Source of the DNA: Paracoccus onchidii
GTDB taxonomy: Bacteria > Pseudomonadota > Alphaproteobacteria > Rhodobacterales > Rhodobacteraceae
Assembly (NCBI RefSeq): GCF_028294535.1
Contig: NZ_JAQBIE010000008.1
Span: 143,509-207,508 of the forward strand
Direction of reading: 5' to 3'
Length of the DNA stretch: 64,000 nt
Shown here: piece by piece, positions 34,839-44,275 of the stretch
How the letters are laid out: the number at the start of each line of letters is the position of its first letter
Numbering within the stretch: position 1 is the stretch's first letter
Notes under the pieces: model-generated
What the model saw: the letters and a program-made list of their open reading frames with translations, nothing else
Database searches by the model: none
What the model was told of the DNA's origin: nothing
Position numbers and translations under genes: made by a program

Positions 34839-36155
34839 ATGTCCGTCACCTATCTCAAGAAAGCCGCGCGGCAATCCACGACCGATGCGGGTGAAACGCG
34901 CGAGATCGTGCAGAACATTCTGACCGAGATCGAACAGGGCGGCGAAGACGCCGCACGCAAATATGCCGAGAAATTCGACCGCTATGACGGCAATATCGTT
35001 CTGACCCGCGATGAAATCGATGCGGCTTCGGCGCAGCTGAGCCAGCAGTTGAAGGACGATATCCGTTTCGCCCATGACAACGTGCGCCGCTTTGCCGAGG
35101 CGCAGAAAGACACGATCCGCGATTTTCAGACCGAGATTCAGCCCGGTCTGATCCTGGGACAGAAGGCGATCCCCTGTAATGCCGCGGGTTGCTATGCGCC
35201 CGGCGGGCGCTACAGCCATGTGGCCTCGGCCCTGATGACCGTGACCACGGCCAAGGTCGCGGGTTGCGGTCATATCTCGGTCTGTTCCCCGCCGCGTCCC
35301 GGTGTTGGTCTGAACCCGGCCATCGTCTATACCGCCGATCTGTGCGGTGCCGATCAGATCCTTGCCCTTGGGGGCGTTCAGGGCATCGCCGCAATGGCCT
35401 TTGGCCTGTTCGGCCTGCCGCAATCGGATATTCTGGTCGGCCCCGGCAACCAGTTCGTGGCCGAGGCAAAGCGGCTTCTGTTCGGTCGGGTGGGCATCGA
35501 CATGTTCGCGGGGCCGACCGATAGCCTAATCCTGGCCGACAAGACCGCAGATCCCGAAATCGTCGCGTGGGATCTGGTGGGGCAGGCCGAGCATGGCTAC
35601 AACTCGCCTGTCTGGCTGGTGACCGATGATCGCGCATTGGCGGAAAAGGTCATGGCCCGCGTGCCGGACCTGATCGCCACATTGCCAGAGTTGAACGGCA
35701 AGAACGCCACAGACGCGTGGCGCGACTATGCCGAGGTGATCCTGTGTGACACACGGGAAGAGATGGCCGCGACCTCGGATCGCTATGCGCCCGAACATCT
35801 GACCGTGCAGGCGCAGGATCTGGATTGGTGGCTGAACCGGCTGTCCTGCTATGGCAGCCTGTTCCTGGGCGAGGAAACGACAGTCGCCTTTGGTGACAAG
35901 GCGTCGGGCACCAACCACGTGCTGCCGACCTCGGGTGCGGCGCGCTATACGGGCGGGTTGTCGGTTCATAAATACATGAAGCTTGTCACCTGGCAGCGCG
36001 CAACCCGCGAAGGTGCCAAGCCGATTGCCGAAGCGACCGCCCGCATTTCACGCCTGGAAGGCATGGAAGGGCACGCCCGCACCGCAGATATCCGGTTGGC
36101 GAAATACTTCCCCGATGAACAGTTCGACCTGACCGCGCAAGAGGTGCCCGCATGA
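34839..36155 (+). CDS. hpsN: sulfopropanediol 3-dehydrogenase HpsN
   Basis: This 438 aa protein of the histidinol dehydrogenase family is not in a histidine operon. It keeps the zinc/catalytic set: Q and H in GQAEHGYNS, E-H in YAPEHLTV, and the late H in GGLSVHKYMK. HpsN oxidises the C3 alcohol of (R)-2,3-dihydroxypropane-1-sulfonate to (R)-sulfolactate with NAD+. A TRAP transporter upstream, two alcohol dehydrogenases immediately downstream and suyAB 2.6 kb away make the DHPS role convincing; HisD proper would be ~430 aa with his genes around it. The stop overlaps the SDR start (ATGA). Confidence 0.88.
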   Translation: MSVTYLKKAARQSTTDAGETREIVQNILTEIEQGGEDAARKYAEKFDRYDGNIVLTRDEIDAASAQLSQQLKDDIRFAHDNVRRFAEAQKDTIRDFQTEIQPGLILGQKAIPCNAAGCYAPGGRYSHVASALMTVTTAKVAGCGHISVCSPPRPGVGLNPAIVYTADLCGADQILALGGVQGIAAMAFGLFGLPQSDILVGPGNQFVAEAKRLLFGRVGIDMFAGPTDSLILADKTADPEIVAWDLVGQAEHGYNSPVWLVTDDRALAEKVMARVPDLIATLPELNGKNATDAWRDYAEVILCDTREEMAATSDRYAPEHLTVQAQDLDWWLNRLSCYGSLFLGEETTVAFGDKASGTNHVLPTSGAARYTGGLSVHKYMKLVTWQRATREGAKPIAEATARISRLEGMEGHARTADIRLAKYFPDEQFDLTAQEVPA

Positions 36156-36889
36156 CGCCCTCGCTGTCGGTCGAGGGTCGTATCGCCTGTGTGACCGGGG
36201 CCAGTTCCGGCCTTGGTCGCACCATCGCGCAAGCGCTGGTCGCGGGCGGGGCAAGGGTGGTCACTGTCGCGCGGCGCAAGGCGGATTGGTGCGACGGCAC
36301 GTCTTCGGTGGCGATTTCGGCGGATCTGTCTGATCTGAAAGCGGTACCCGATATCGCGGCCGAGGTGGCGGATGTCTTTGGCGCGCCCGACATTCTGGTC
36401 AACTCGGCGGGTGTGAACATGCGCCAGCCTGCCGATCAGGTCACCATGGATGGCTGGTTGACGACATTGGATCTGAACCTGTCGGTGCCGTTCTTTTTGG
36501 CGCAGGCGATGGTGCCTGCAATGCGCGAAAAGGGTTGGGGCCGGATCGTCAACTTCGCCTCGCTGCAAAGTCAGCGGGCCTTTCACGGCGGCATTGCCTA
36601 TGGTGCGTCCAAGGGCGGCATCACCCAATTGACCCGCGCCATGGCCGAGGCGTGGTCGCGTGACGGGATCACGGCCAACGCGCTGGCACCGGGTTTTTTC
36701 CCGACCGAACTGACCGGCCCCGTTTTCGGCAATCCCGAGCTGTCCGCCCGCAATGCCGCGCAGACCTGTATCGGTCGCAACGGAGAGATGGAGGATATCA
36801 TCGGCCCCGCGCTGTTCCTGTGTTCGGATGCGTCGGCCTATGTCACCGGTCAGGTTCTGTGCGTCGATGGGGGGTTCACCGCGAAATGA
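36152..36889 (+). CDS. SDR-family dehydrogenase (HpsO/HpsP-like)
   Basis: This 245 aa classical SDR has the TGASSGLG nucleotide site, NSAGVN, Ser in NFASLQSQ and Y-x3-K in IAYGASKGG. In DHPS degraders, hpsN is accompanied by two 2-dehydrogenases (HpsO and HpsP) that interconvert DHPS enantiomers through a 2-keto intermediate. This gene and the MDR gene after it hold those places, overlapped by 4 bases on both sides, but I cannot say which is O and which is P. Confidence 0.78.
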   Translation: MTPSLSVEGRIACVTGASSGLGRTIAQALVAGGARVVTVARRKADWCDGTSSVAISADLSDLKAVPDIAAEVADVFGAPDILVNSAGVNMRQPADQVTMDGWLTTLDLNLSVPFFLAQAMVPAMREKGWGRIVNFASLQSQRAFHGGIAYGASKGGITQLTRAMAEAWSRDGITANALAPGFFPTELTGPVFGNPELSARNAAQTCIGRNGEMEDIIGPALFLCSDASAYVTGQVLCVDGGFTAK

Positions 36890-37881
36890 AGGCGCTTGTC
36901 TATACGGGTGTTCGCGAACTGACCTTGCGTGAGGTCGCAGACCCCATTGCGGGACCGGAGGATGCGCTGGTGCGTGTCGAAGCCAGCGGGATCTGTGGAT
37001 CCGACATGCATGCATGGGCAGGTCATGACGACCGGCGCCCGGCCCCGCTGATCCTTGGCCATGAAGCTGCGGGAACCATTAGCGGAGGGTCAATGAAGGG
37101 GCAGCGTGTCACGATCAATCCGCTTGTGACATGTGGCAAGTGCAAAGCCTGCCTTGCCGGGCGCGACAACCTGTGCGCGACCCGCCAGATCATTTCCATG
37201 CCGCCGCGCGAGGGTGCATTTGCCCAGTTCCTGGCGATTCCTGCGCGCAATCTTGTTGCAGTGCCTGAAAACGTTGCCTTGACGACCGCCTCGTTGGCCG
37301 AGCCTCTGGCCTGTGGCTGGCATGCTGTGCGCCTTGCGGAACGGGCATTGGATATGCCGTTGAACATGGCGCGATGTCTGGTCATGGGGGGCGGCGCAAT
37401 CGGTCTGGGCGCGGCTCTGGTGCTGCGCGCCCAGGGCGCAGGTGAGATCTGGTTGGCGGAAACCTCGGCCGAACGGCGCCAGATTGCAGCGCGTCAGGGT
37501 GGTCTTCGCACCTATGATCCGATCAATGAACCTGCGCCGGCTGATGTCGATCTGGTGATCGATGGCGTCGGCTTTGGCGCGACCCGCGCAGCCGGCAGCG
37601 CAGCGTTACGCCCGGGCGGCGTGTTCATGCATGTCGGTCTGGGCGATTCCGGTCCCGGGCTGGATATCCGGCGTTCTACCTTGCAAGAGTTATGCTTTAT
37701 CGGCACCTATACCTATACCGCGCAGGATTTTCGCGATACGGCTCGGGCGATTTTTGACGGACGGCTCGGGGCGTTGGATTGGGCGGAAACCGCCCCGCTC
37801 AGCGACGGTGCGGATGCGTTTCGCCGGATTTCATCGGGCGAGGTTGCGGCACCCAAGATCACCCTTTTACCCCATGGTTAG
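36886..37881 (+). CDS. zinc-dependent MDR alcohol dehydrogenase (HpsO/HpsP-like)
   Basis: This 331 aa MDR enzyme has catalytic zinc ligands in SGICGSDMHAW, GHEAAG and LAEPLACGWHA, the four structural-zinc cysteines in CGKCKACLAGRDNLC, and the Rossmann GGGAIGLGAA. ATG 36886 overlaps the SDR stop (ATGA). It is the last gene of the operon and probably acts on the DHPS C2 hydroxyl together with the SDR. Its stop overlaps the convergent GntR stop by 3 bases. Confidence 0.78.
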   Translation: MKALVYTGVRELTLREVADPIAGPEDALVRVEASGICGSDMHAWAGHDDRRPAPLILGHEAAGTISGGSMKGQRVTINPLVTCGKCKACLAGRDNLCATRQIISMPPREGAFAQFLAIPARNLVAVPENVALTTASLAEPLACGWHAVRLAERALDMPLNMARCLVMGGGAIGLGAALVLRAQGAGEIWLAETSAERRQIAARQGGLRTYDPINEPAPADVDLVIDGVGFGATRAAGSAALRPGGVFMHVGLGDSGPGLDIRRSTLQELCFIGTYTYTAQDFRDTARAIFDGRLGALDWAETAPLSDGADAFRRISSGEVAAPKITLLPHG

Positions 37882-38579
37882 TCGAGCGTCACCTTGTAGC
37901 TGAGCTGGTCGGTTCGATACACGCTGCGCCGCCGTTCGATAGGCCGCCCCAGAATATCATGTGCCAGGCGCTCGACCCGTAACAGGGGGGCGCCTGGTTC
38001 CACATTCAGGGCCCGGGCTTCATCGGCATCTGCCGCCACCGCATTGATGCTTTCATCCGCGCGCAGAACGATGCAGCCATAGTTCTGCTGATACAGGATA
38101 TACAGCGCGCTTGGCAGCGGCGCACGCCGGTCGATGCCTGCGAAGATCGGTGCGGGAAGAACTGCGGATTCAATGGTGCTTGCAACCCCTTTCAGGCTGC
38201 GTATGCGCCTGATTTCATAGACTTGCTCCGGTTTGTCGAACAGGGTGTCGCGCTCGATCGGGGTGGCGTCTCGTTGGGTGATTTGCTCATCGATCAGCTC
38301 GGGGCGGATGATGGTGCCATCGTTTTCGCGCAATCGGAAAAAGTTGAACAGCGAACTTTCCGGCGTGCGGGCCGTCACGAAGGAGCCGCGTCCCTGTTCG
38401 CGTCGCACGATTCCGTGCTGTTCAAGCATCATCAGGGCCTTGCGCGCAGTGCCCTGCGAGACGCCGATTTCGGCGGCCAGCTGCATCTCGCTTGGAAGCA
38501 TGCCTCCGGGCAGCAATTCGCCCGAACCGATTCGCGCGACGATCGTGTCGATGACTTTTTGATAAAGCGGCTGTCCCAT
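37878..38579 (-). CDS. GntR-family regulator, HutC/UTRA type
   Basis: This 233 aa regulator has a winged helix (~1-70: YQKVIDTIVARIGSGELLPGGMLPSEMQLAAEIGVSQGT) and a UTRA ligand domain (~90-230). The frame is open well upstream, but that part crosses the AT-rich promoter and antisense suyA, so ATG 38579 is used; MGQPLYQKV is the natural family start. It is divergent from suyA and therefore the likely sulfolactate regulator of suyAB and downstream genes. Confidence 0.85.
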   Translation of the reverse strand: MGQPLYQKVIDTIVARIGSGELLPGGMLPSEMQLAAEIGVSQGTARKALMMLEQHGIVRREQGRGSFVTARTPESSLFNFFRLRENDGTIIRPELIDEQITQRDATPIERDTLFDKPEQVYEIRRIRSLKGVASTIESAVLPAPIFAGIDRRAPLPSALYILYQQNYGCIVLRADESINAVAADADEARALNVEPGAPLLRVERLAHDILGRPIERRRSVYRTDQLSYKVTLD

Positions 38580-38642
38580 TGTCGGCGTGAATCCCTGAAT
38601 TTTCCCTTGGTTATCACGGCAAATCATGAACTGACAATAGAT

Positions 38643-38664
38643 GTATAAATAGTCTTGTATAAGA
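38643..38664. promoter_or_regulatory. AT-rich promoter/operator region between GntR and suyA
   Basis: TGTATAA occurs twice (38642-38648 and 38656-38662), and TCTT-GTAT-AAGA forms a short inverted repeat (38653-38664), within a sharply AT-rich stretch. The GTNTA core is in keeping with HutC-group operators. Weak evidence. Confidence 0.35.
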
Positions 38665-38726
38665 GTAAGTATATATGTTAGCACTTGGCGCAAGGAATTC
38701 ATGCCATCACTGAAAGGGAGGATCCT

Positions 38727-39014
38727 TTGAGCATTCCGCAACTTCTGGTCCACGATCACGAGGATAACGTCGGCGTCGTCGTCGTCGAAAACCTCAGCGC
38801 GGGCACCGAGATGCTGTGCGTCGTCACAGCTGACAATTCGGATTTCCGCCTGACCGCCAAGGCCGATATCCCCATCGGCCACAAGGTCGCGGTCAAGCCG
38901 CTGAAGACCGGCGACACGGTCGTCAAATATGGCGAAGACATCGGCAAGATGGTCGGTGACGCCGAGGTTGGCGGCCACGTCCACACCCACAACTGCAAAA
39001 CGAAACGGTGGTAA
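38727..39014 (+). CDS. suyA: (2R)-sulfolactate sulfo-lyase subunit alpha SuyA
   Basis: This 95 aa protein has the SAF-type N-terminal domain of the UxaA (altronate dehydratase) family: [39 protein letters not shown] and the end GGHVHTHN. With SuyB it removes sulfite from (R)-sulfolactate to give pyruvate. The start is a TTG at 38727 with GGGAGGA four bases upstream; no ATG is placed suitably. The high C/G third-position use matches dctM-hpsN and suyB. Confidence 0.9.
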   Translation: MSIPQLLVHDHEDNVGVVVVENLSAGTEMLCVVTADNSDFRLTAKADIPIGHKVAVKPLKTGDTVVKYGEDIGKMVGDAEVGGHVHTHNCKTKRW

Positions 39015-39016
39015 GC

Positions 39017-40198
39017 ATGGCTTTGGATTTCAGCAATACGACCGTCAAGGCATGGCGCCGCGAGAATGGCCGCGTGGGTGTTCGCAACCACGTCCTGATC
39101 CTGCCCGTTGACGATATCTCAAATGCCGCCTGCGAGGCTGTGGCCAACAATGTCAAAGGTACGCTGGCCATTCCGCATGCCTATGGCCGCCTGCAATTCG
39201 GCGAAGACCTGGACCTGCATTTCCGCACCATCATCGGCACCGGCGCGAACCCCAATGTCGCTGCCGTGGTCGTCATCGGGATCGAACCTGAATGGACCAA
39301 GGTGATCGTTGACGGCATCGCCAAGACCGGCAAGCCCGTCACCGGTTTCTCGATCGAACAGAAGGGCGATTTCGAGACGATCCGTCAGGCCGGCTGGAAG
39401 GCCAAGGAATACGTCCACTGGGCGACCGAACTGCAAAAGGAAGATTGCCCGATCTCCGAGCTGTGGGTGTCCACCAAATGTGGTGAAAGCGACACGACCA
39501 CCGGCCTGTCGTCATGCCCGACCGTCGGCAACATGTATGACAAGCTGCTGCCGCATGGTCTGTATGGCTGCTTTGGCGAAACCTCGGAAATCACCGGGGC
39601 AGAGCATATCTGCGAAAAGCGCGCGGCAACGCCCGAGGCGGCGGCCAAGTTCAAGCAGATCTGGCAGGCCTATTCCGATGACGTGATCTTCGCGCATCAG
39701 ACCGACGATCTGTCCGACAGCCAGCCCACCAAGGGCAACATCTTGGGCGGCCTGACCACGATCGAGGAAAAGGCGCTGGGGAACTTGGAAAAGATCGGCA
39801 AGACATCCAGCTATATCGATGCGATGGGTCCGGCGGAAACGCCGTCCAAGGGTCCGGGTCTGTATTTCATGGACAGCTCCTCGGCGGCGGCGGAATGCGT
39901 CACGCTGATGGCGGCGGGCGGCTATGTCATCCACACCTTCCCGACCGGGCAGGGCAACGTGGTCGGCAACCCGATCGTTCCGGTCATCAAGATCTCGGGG
40001 AACCCGCGGACACTGCGCACCATGTCGGAACATATCGACGTGGATGTGACCGGCGTTCTGACCCGCGAACAGACCATCGACGAGGCTGGCGACGCGCTGA
40101 TCGAGATGATCATCCGCACCGCGAATGGCCGTTCCACCGCGGCCGAGGCCCTGGGTCACCGCGAATTCTCGATGACCAAACTGTATCGCAGCGCCTGA
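39017..40198 (+). CDS. suyB: (2R)-sulfolactate sulfo-lyase subunit beta SuyB
   Basis: This 393 aa C-terminal UxaA-type subunit holds the iron-binding residues of the family: [61 protein letters not shown] and [21 protein letters not shown] 39017 lies 2 bases after the suyA stop. Altronate dehydratase is the closest alternative, but the split small subunit, the transporter genes and the two sulfolactate dehydrogenases downstream fit SuyAB. Confidence 0.9.
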   Translation: MALDFSNTTVKAWRRENGRVGVRNHVLILPVDDISNAACEAVANNVKGTLAIPHAYGRLQFGEDLDLHFRTIIGTGANPNVAAVVVIGIEPEWTKVIVDGIAKTGKPVTGFSIEQKGDFETIRQAGWKAKEYVHWATELQKEDCPISELWVSTKCGESDTTTGLSSCPTVGNMYDKLLPHGLYGCFGETSEITGAEHICEKRAATPEAAAKFKQIWQAYSDDVIFAHQTDDLSDSQPTKGNILGGLTTIEEKALGNLEKIGKTSSYIDAMGPAETPSKGPGLYFMDSSSAAAECVTLMAAGGYVIHTFPTGQGNVVGNPIVPVIKISGNPRTLRTMSEHIDVDVTGVLTREQTIDEAGDALIEMIIRTANGRSTAAEALGHREFSMTKLYRSA

Positions 40199-40210
40199 TC
40201 GCGCTGCGCA

Positions 40211-40278
40211 CCGCCGGCCCTTTGAGGAGGGGGTCGGCGGTTCAACCATTCGCGACCGGGACCCGCGTTTCGGTCGCG
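40211..40278 (+). terminator. two consecutive hairpins between suyB and slcH
   Basis: CCGCCGGCCC (40211-40220) pairs with GGGTCGGCGG (40231-40240, one G-T pair), and CGCGACCG (40251-40258) pairs perfectly with CGGTCGCG (40271-40278). Neither has a T-run. They may protect the suyAB message or attenuate the transporter genes. Confidence 0.5.
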
Positions 40279-40311
40279 CCATAATCTGCAATAAAACGGG
40301 GAGGAATGGAC

Positions 40312-41271
40312 ATGTTTGGAACAACGAAGCTTCGCTATTTCATCGCTGCCGCAGGCGCGGCGCTGACATTTTCGGGAACTGCCGCGATGGCGTATCCGGA
40401 TGGGCCGGTGAATTATATCATCCCGTTCAATGCCGGTGGTGAAAGCGACATCACCGCACGATATCAGCAGCCATATTTCAAGGAACTGACCGGTCAGGAC
40501 CTGATCGTGCAATACCTGCCCGGAGCCGGCGGCGCGCAGGCCTGGTCGGGGCTGAACAATCACAATGGCGATGGCATGACCATCATGGGAACCAACCTGC
40601 CCCATATCATCCTTCAGCCCATGTTGCAGGATCCCGGCTATCAGACCGACGATATCAGCAATGTCTACATGTTCCATTTCACGCCGGATGCCTTGCTTGT
40701 CCGCAAGGACAGCCCCTTTGAAACGGTGCAGGACGTGATTGACGCGGCCACCCAGAATCCGGGATCGGTCATTGCGGGCGGCACCGGGACGAACTCGGCC
40801 AACCATGTCGCCAATCAGGTCTTCATGAACGAAACCGGTGCCATGACCACCTATATCCCCTATAGCGGAACCGGCGCGACCGAGTCCGGCCTGCTGGGTG
40901 GCGAGGTTGATGTCCTGTGGGGATATACCACGGTTGCGGCGCGGCAGGCCGATGCGGTGCGCATGCTGGCCGTCGCAACCGAGGAACGTCACCCCCTGTT
41001 CCCCGATGTGCCCACCTTTGGCGAGTTGGGGATCAACATGGTTGGTGGTGCCTATCGTGGCATCGCGGTGCCCGCGTCCACGCCCGAGGAAACCAAACAA
41101 GAGTTGTCCGACCTGATCGGCCAGATCAACGCAGATCCCGAATTCCGCAAGCGCATGGAAGATGATGGCTATGCGCTGATTGACGTGCCTTATCAGGAAA
41201 TCGAAGGTTTCATGGACGATCGCAAGGCGGCCTATCAGGCGGTGTCGGAACAATTGCAATCCCAGAACTGA
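40312..41271 (+). CDS. slcH: TTT transporter binding protein, SlcH-like (sulfolactate)
   Basis: This 319 aa periplasmic protein has a signal peptide (to ~AAMA) and the TctC fold: VNYIIPFNAGGESDITARY, LPGAGGAQAWSGL, IAGGTGTNSANHVANQVF and FPDVPTFGELG. Its place between suyAB and slcC/comC matches SlcH of the SlcHFG sulfolactate importer. Of two ATGs, 40312 has a well-spaced GGGGAGGA; 40306 is too close to it. Confidence 0.8.
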   Translation: MFGTTKLRYFIAAAGAALTFSGTAAMAYPDGPVNYIIPFNAGGESDITARYQQPYFKELTGQDLIVQYLPGAGGAQAWSGLNNHNGDGMTIMGTNLPHIILQPMLQDPGYQTDDISNVYMFHFTPDALLVRKDSPFETVQDVIDAATQNPGSVIAGGTGTNSANHVANQVFMNETGAMTTYIPYSGTGATESGLLGGEVDVLWGYTTVAARQADAVRMLAVATEERHPLFPDVPTFGELGINMVGGAYRGIAVPASTPEETKQELSDLIGQINADPEFRKRMEDDGYALIDVPYQEIEGFMDDRKAAYQAVSEQLQSQN

Positions 41272-41277
41272 GCCAAA

Positions 41278-41311
41278 CAAGAGGCGGCGGGCCTCGGCCC
41301 ACTGCCTCTTG
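41278..41311 (+). terminator. intercistronic stem-loop after slcH
   Basis: CAAGAGGC (41278-41285) pairs with GCCTCTTG (41304-41311), and an inner GGGC-CTCG-GCCC helix (41289-41300) caps it. It begins 6 bases past the slcH stop and lies 35 bases before the fused transporter gene. Confidence 0.65.
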
Positions 41312-41346
41312 ATCTCGACGTTTTCAAACAGTGTGGGAGCAACTTC

Positions 41347-43320
41347 ATGGCCGATCCGATCAGCATTCTGATGACCGCGCTCAGCCCGATCAATATCGGG
41401 CTTGCATTGCTTGGGGTTCTTGCCGGCACCGTGATTGGCGCCCTGCCGGGCCTGTCTGCCACAATGGCGATTGCCGTTCTGGTGCCGTTCACTTTCGTCA
41501 TGGATCCGGCCTCGGGCCTGATCATGCTGGGGGCGATTTATACCGGCGCCATTTATGGTGGTGCGTTTGCCGCCATTCTGGTGAATACGCCTGGCACGCC
41601 TTCGGCCATCGCAACCACCTTTGACGGCTTTCCGATGGCCAAGCGCGGCGATGGCGATCTGGCCGTGACCTTGGCCACGATCGCCAGTGTCGTGGGTGGT
41701 CTGGTCGGTGCCATATTGCTGATGACCCTGTCGCCCAAGCTGGCGACACTGGCATTGGCGTTTCAATCGACCGAATATTTCTGGCTGGCGATCCTTGGCC
41801 TGACGCTGATCGCAACCTTGTCGCAAGGGAACGTGGTCAAGGGCATGATCGGGGGGATGTTCGGCTTGTTCCTGTCGATGATCGGCGTGGCCGTGATCGG
41901 CGGGGATGTGCGCTTTACCGGTGGAATGCCTTCGATGCTGGGTGGCATCGATATCGTCGCCGCACTGATCGGGCTGTATTGCATCCCGGTGCTGATCAAC
42001 ATGGTTGCCTCGGCCGGACAACATCTGGAACCCGCGCCGGCGCGGGGGTTCCGGTTCTTCGAGGCATTGGGCATCGCATTGCGTGATTGGGTGAACCTGC
42101 TGCGTTCGTCGGTGATCGGCACGCTTGTCGGTATTTTGCCGGGCGCGGGTGGTTCAATCGCCTCGTTGATTTCCTATGCAGAGGCGCGCCGTTCATCGCC
42201 CAACGCCGAGAATTTCGGCAAAGGCGAGCCTTCGGGCCTTCTTGCGACAGAAAGCGCGAACAACGCCACGGTTGGGGGTGGGTTCATCCCGACGCTGGTT
42301 CTTGGCATTCCCGGAACGCCGCCCGACGCGGTGATCATGGGTGCGCTGATGGTTCAGGGCATCCGCACCGGCCCCGCGCTGTTCCAGTCGGGCGACGGCA
42401 CGGTCTATATTTTCATGCTGGGTCTGTTGGTGGCCACATTGCTGATGTTGCCGACGGGGCTGATCGTGGGCCGCTATGCCTTTCGCTTCATCGCCAATGT
42501 GCCCAAGGCCATGCTGGTGCCGTTGATTGCCTTTATGACCATCGTCGGCAGCTTTGCCATCCATGCCAATCCACATGACGTATTGGTGATGGTGGTCATG
42601 GGCCTGGTCGGCTGGGTCGCGGCGCGCGGCGGCTATGGGGCATCGCCGATCGTTCTGGGGCTGGTGCTGGGCCAGATCGCGGAACAAGGCTTTATGCGCG
42701 CCTGGATGATTGGCGGTGCGCGTGGTGATTTCATGGGGCAGCTTTTGCTGAACCGCCCGATCAGTTGGGGGATCGTGGCTCTGATTACCGTGACGCTTTG
42801 CCTGCCATTGCTGCGCCGCAAACGTTCAGAAGCACTTGGGACTGGTGGTCAGGCACAGGTCGCGCGGGCGCGCGCGGACATGCCGGGGCTGACCGGGGCC
42901 GTGCTGTTCCTGTTCCTGGGGCTGTGGATCCTGCTTCAGGCGCAAACGCTCAGCACCATGGCGGCGGCCTTTCCGCTGGCGGTTGGCGCGGCAATGGTGC
43001 TGTTGTCGGCGTTGCAGATGTTGCGGTCATGGCGCGGCGGCGGCGAGGCCGGACTTGAAGGCGCCAATGACGATGCAACGGGACGTGGACTGGTATTGGC
43101 GGTTACGATGCTGGGATGGGCTTTGATCTTTCCGCATCTCGGCATGTTCACGACCTCGCTGCTGGCAAGTGCGATCTTGACCATGACCGGACAGTTCGGC
43201 CGTCCCGGCCCGCGACGCTTGTTGGCCTATGGGGTGGGCATCCTGCTGATGGTCAGCGCGTTCTATCTGTTGATGGTGCGCGTGCTGAATATTCCGATGC
43301 CTGTCGGCATTCTTCCGTAA
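41347..43320 (+). CDS. TTT transporter fused TctA-TctB membrane protein, SlcFG-like
   Basis: The product is 657 aa. Residues 1-~500 are a complete TctA domain (GTVIGALPGLSATMAIAVLVPFTFVMD, VNTPGTPSAIATTFDGFPMAKRGDGD, GILPGAGGSIASLISYAEAR). A charged linker (RRKRSEALGTGGQ) joins it to a TctB-type four-helix domain (~515-657, from MPGLTGAVLFLFLGLWILL). The two other TTT systems in this window have separate A and B genes. GGGAGC precedes the ATG. It is the channel partner of the SlcH-like protein. Confidence 0.85.
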   Translation: MADPISILMTALSPINIGLALLGVLAGTVIGALPGLSATMAIAVLVPFTFVMDPASGLIMLGAIYTGAIYGGAFAAILVNTPGTPSAIATTFDGFPMAKRGDGDLAVTLATIASVVGGLVGAILLMTLSPKLATLALAFQSTEYFWLAILGLTLIATLSQGNVVKGMIGGMFGLFLSMIGVAVIGGDVRFTGGMPSMLGGIDIVAALIGLYCIPVLINMVASAGQHLEPAPARGFRFFEALGIALRDWVNLLRSSVIGTLVGILPGAGGSIASLISYAEARRSSPNAENFGKGEPSGLLATESANNATVGGGFIPTLVLGIPGTPPDAVIMGALMVQGIRTGPALFQSGDGTVYIFMLGLLVATLLMLPTGLIVGRYAFRFIANVPKAMLVPLIAFMTIVGSFAIHANPHDVLVMVVMGLVGWVAARGGYGASPIVLGLVLGQIAEQGFMRAWMIGGARGDFMGQLLLNRPISWGIVALITVTLCLPLLRRKRSEALGTGGQAQVARARADMPGLTGAVLFLFLGLWILLQAQTLSTMAAAFPLAVGAAMVLLSALQMLRSWRGGGEAGLEGANDDATGRGLVLAVTMLGWALIFPHLGMFTTSLLASAILTMTGQFGRPGPRRLLAYGVGILLMVSAFYLLMVRVLNIPMPVGILP

Positions 43321-43340
43321 TACCAAGTGAAAGGAATTCC

Positions 43341-44273
43341 ATGTCACGTATCGTGATCACTGAATTCATGGATGAAAGCGCAGTTTCCCGATTGTCCGAA
43401 GCGGCGGCGACAACCTATCAGCCGGATCTGGTCGATCGACGTGCCGATCTGGTGGCCGCACTGGCCGGGGCCGAGGTGTTGGTGGTGCGCAATCGCACGC
43501 GGGTTGATGCAGAGCTGCTGGATGCGGGACAGGGATTGCGGGCTGTCGGACGGCTTGGGGTCGGGTTGGACAATATCGATCTTGATGCCTGCAAGGCGCG
43601 CGGCATCGAGGTCTGGCCGGCCACCGGAGCCAACGATCTGGCGGTCGCCGAATATGTCATCACCTCGGCCATGATGTTGTTGCGGGGCGCCTATCTTGCC
43701 TCGGCCTCGGTGGCGGCGGGCGAATGGCCCCGGCAAAGTTTGATCGGGCGCGAAATGTCGGGGCGCGTCATGGGGTTGCTTGGGTTTGGTGCCATTGCGC
43801 GGCAGGTTGCCGCGCGGGCCCGGGCGTTGGGCATGTCGGTGATCGCCCATGACCCCCATCTGCCGCAATCGGACCCGGCTTGGCAGGATGCACGCCCGGT
43901 GTCGCTGGACGAGTTGCTGTCGCAGTCCGACGTGCTGAGCTTGCATGTGCCGCTAACGGCGCAGACGCGCCACATTGTCGATGCAGCGGCGCTGTCGCGG
44001 ATGCAGCAAGGGGCGGTGTTGATCAACGCGGCCCGCGGTGGGGTCGTTGACGAGGCCGCACTGGCCGTCGCGTTGAAGGAAGGCCGCGTTGCGGGCGCGG
44101 CCCTTGACGTCTTCGAGGTCGAGCCTCTGACAGCAGAAAGCGGCGCGCATTTCGGCGGCATCGGGAACGTGATCCTGACGCCCCATATTGCCGGCGTCAC
44201 CGAAGAATCGAATGTGCGGGTCAGCAACCTGATCGCGGACAAGGTTCTCAATCACCTCAAGGAAAGGGTTTGA
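43341..44273 (+). CDS. slcC: (S)-sulfolactate dehydrogenase SlcC
   Basis: This 310 aa D-2-hydroxyacid dehydrogenase-fold enzyme has VGRLGVGLDNIDL, the NAD site GLLGFGAIARQVAARA, the catalytic Arg in NAARGGVVDE and the catalytic His in LTPHIAGVTEES. In Chromohalobacter, SlcC oxidises (S)-sulfolactate to sulfopyruvate. ATG 43341 has AAAGGAA upstream; the longer open frame overlaps the fused transporter and is not used. ComC follows 2 bases downstream. Confidence 0.85.
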   Translation: MSRIVITEFMDESAVSRLSEAAATTYQPDLVDRRADLVAALAGAEVLVVRNRTRVDAELLDAGQGLRAVGRLGVGLDNIDLDACKARGIEVWPATGANDLAVAEYVITSAMMLLRGAYLASASVAAGEWPRQSLIGREMSGRVMGLLGFGAIARQVAARARALGMSVIAHDPHLPQSDPAWQDARPVSLDELLSQSDVLSLHVPLTAQTRHIVDAAALSRMQQGAVLINAARGGVVDEAALAVALKEGRVAGAALDVFEVEPLTAESGAHFGGIGNVILTPHIAGVTEESNVRVSNLIADKVLNHLKERV

Positions 44274-44275
44274 TC

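Noticed and set aside
33860..34849. 329-codon minus-strand frame rich in D/H/Q/R
   Set aside because: It is complementary to dctM, which has clear TRAP motifs; the composition is typical of the antisense frame of a membrane protein gene.
34839..36155. Histidinol dehydrogenase of histidine synthesis
   Set aside because: The fold matches, but no his genes are present and the TRAP, SDR, MDR and suyAB neighbours point to HpsN.
38580..38990. N-terminal extension of the GntR gene by 137 codons
   Set aside because: It crosses the AT-rich promoter and antisense suyA; MGQPLYQKV at 38579 is the normal family start.
40156..42024. 622-codon open frame on the minus strand
   Set aside because: It is antisense to suyB, slcH and the fused transporter, its translation is rich in His/Arg/Gln with no domain, and it has no ribosome site. 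It is a high-GC shadow.
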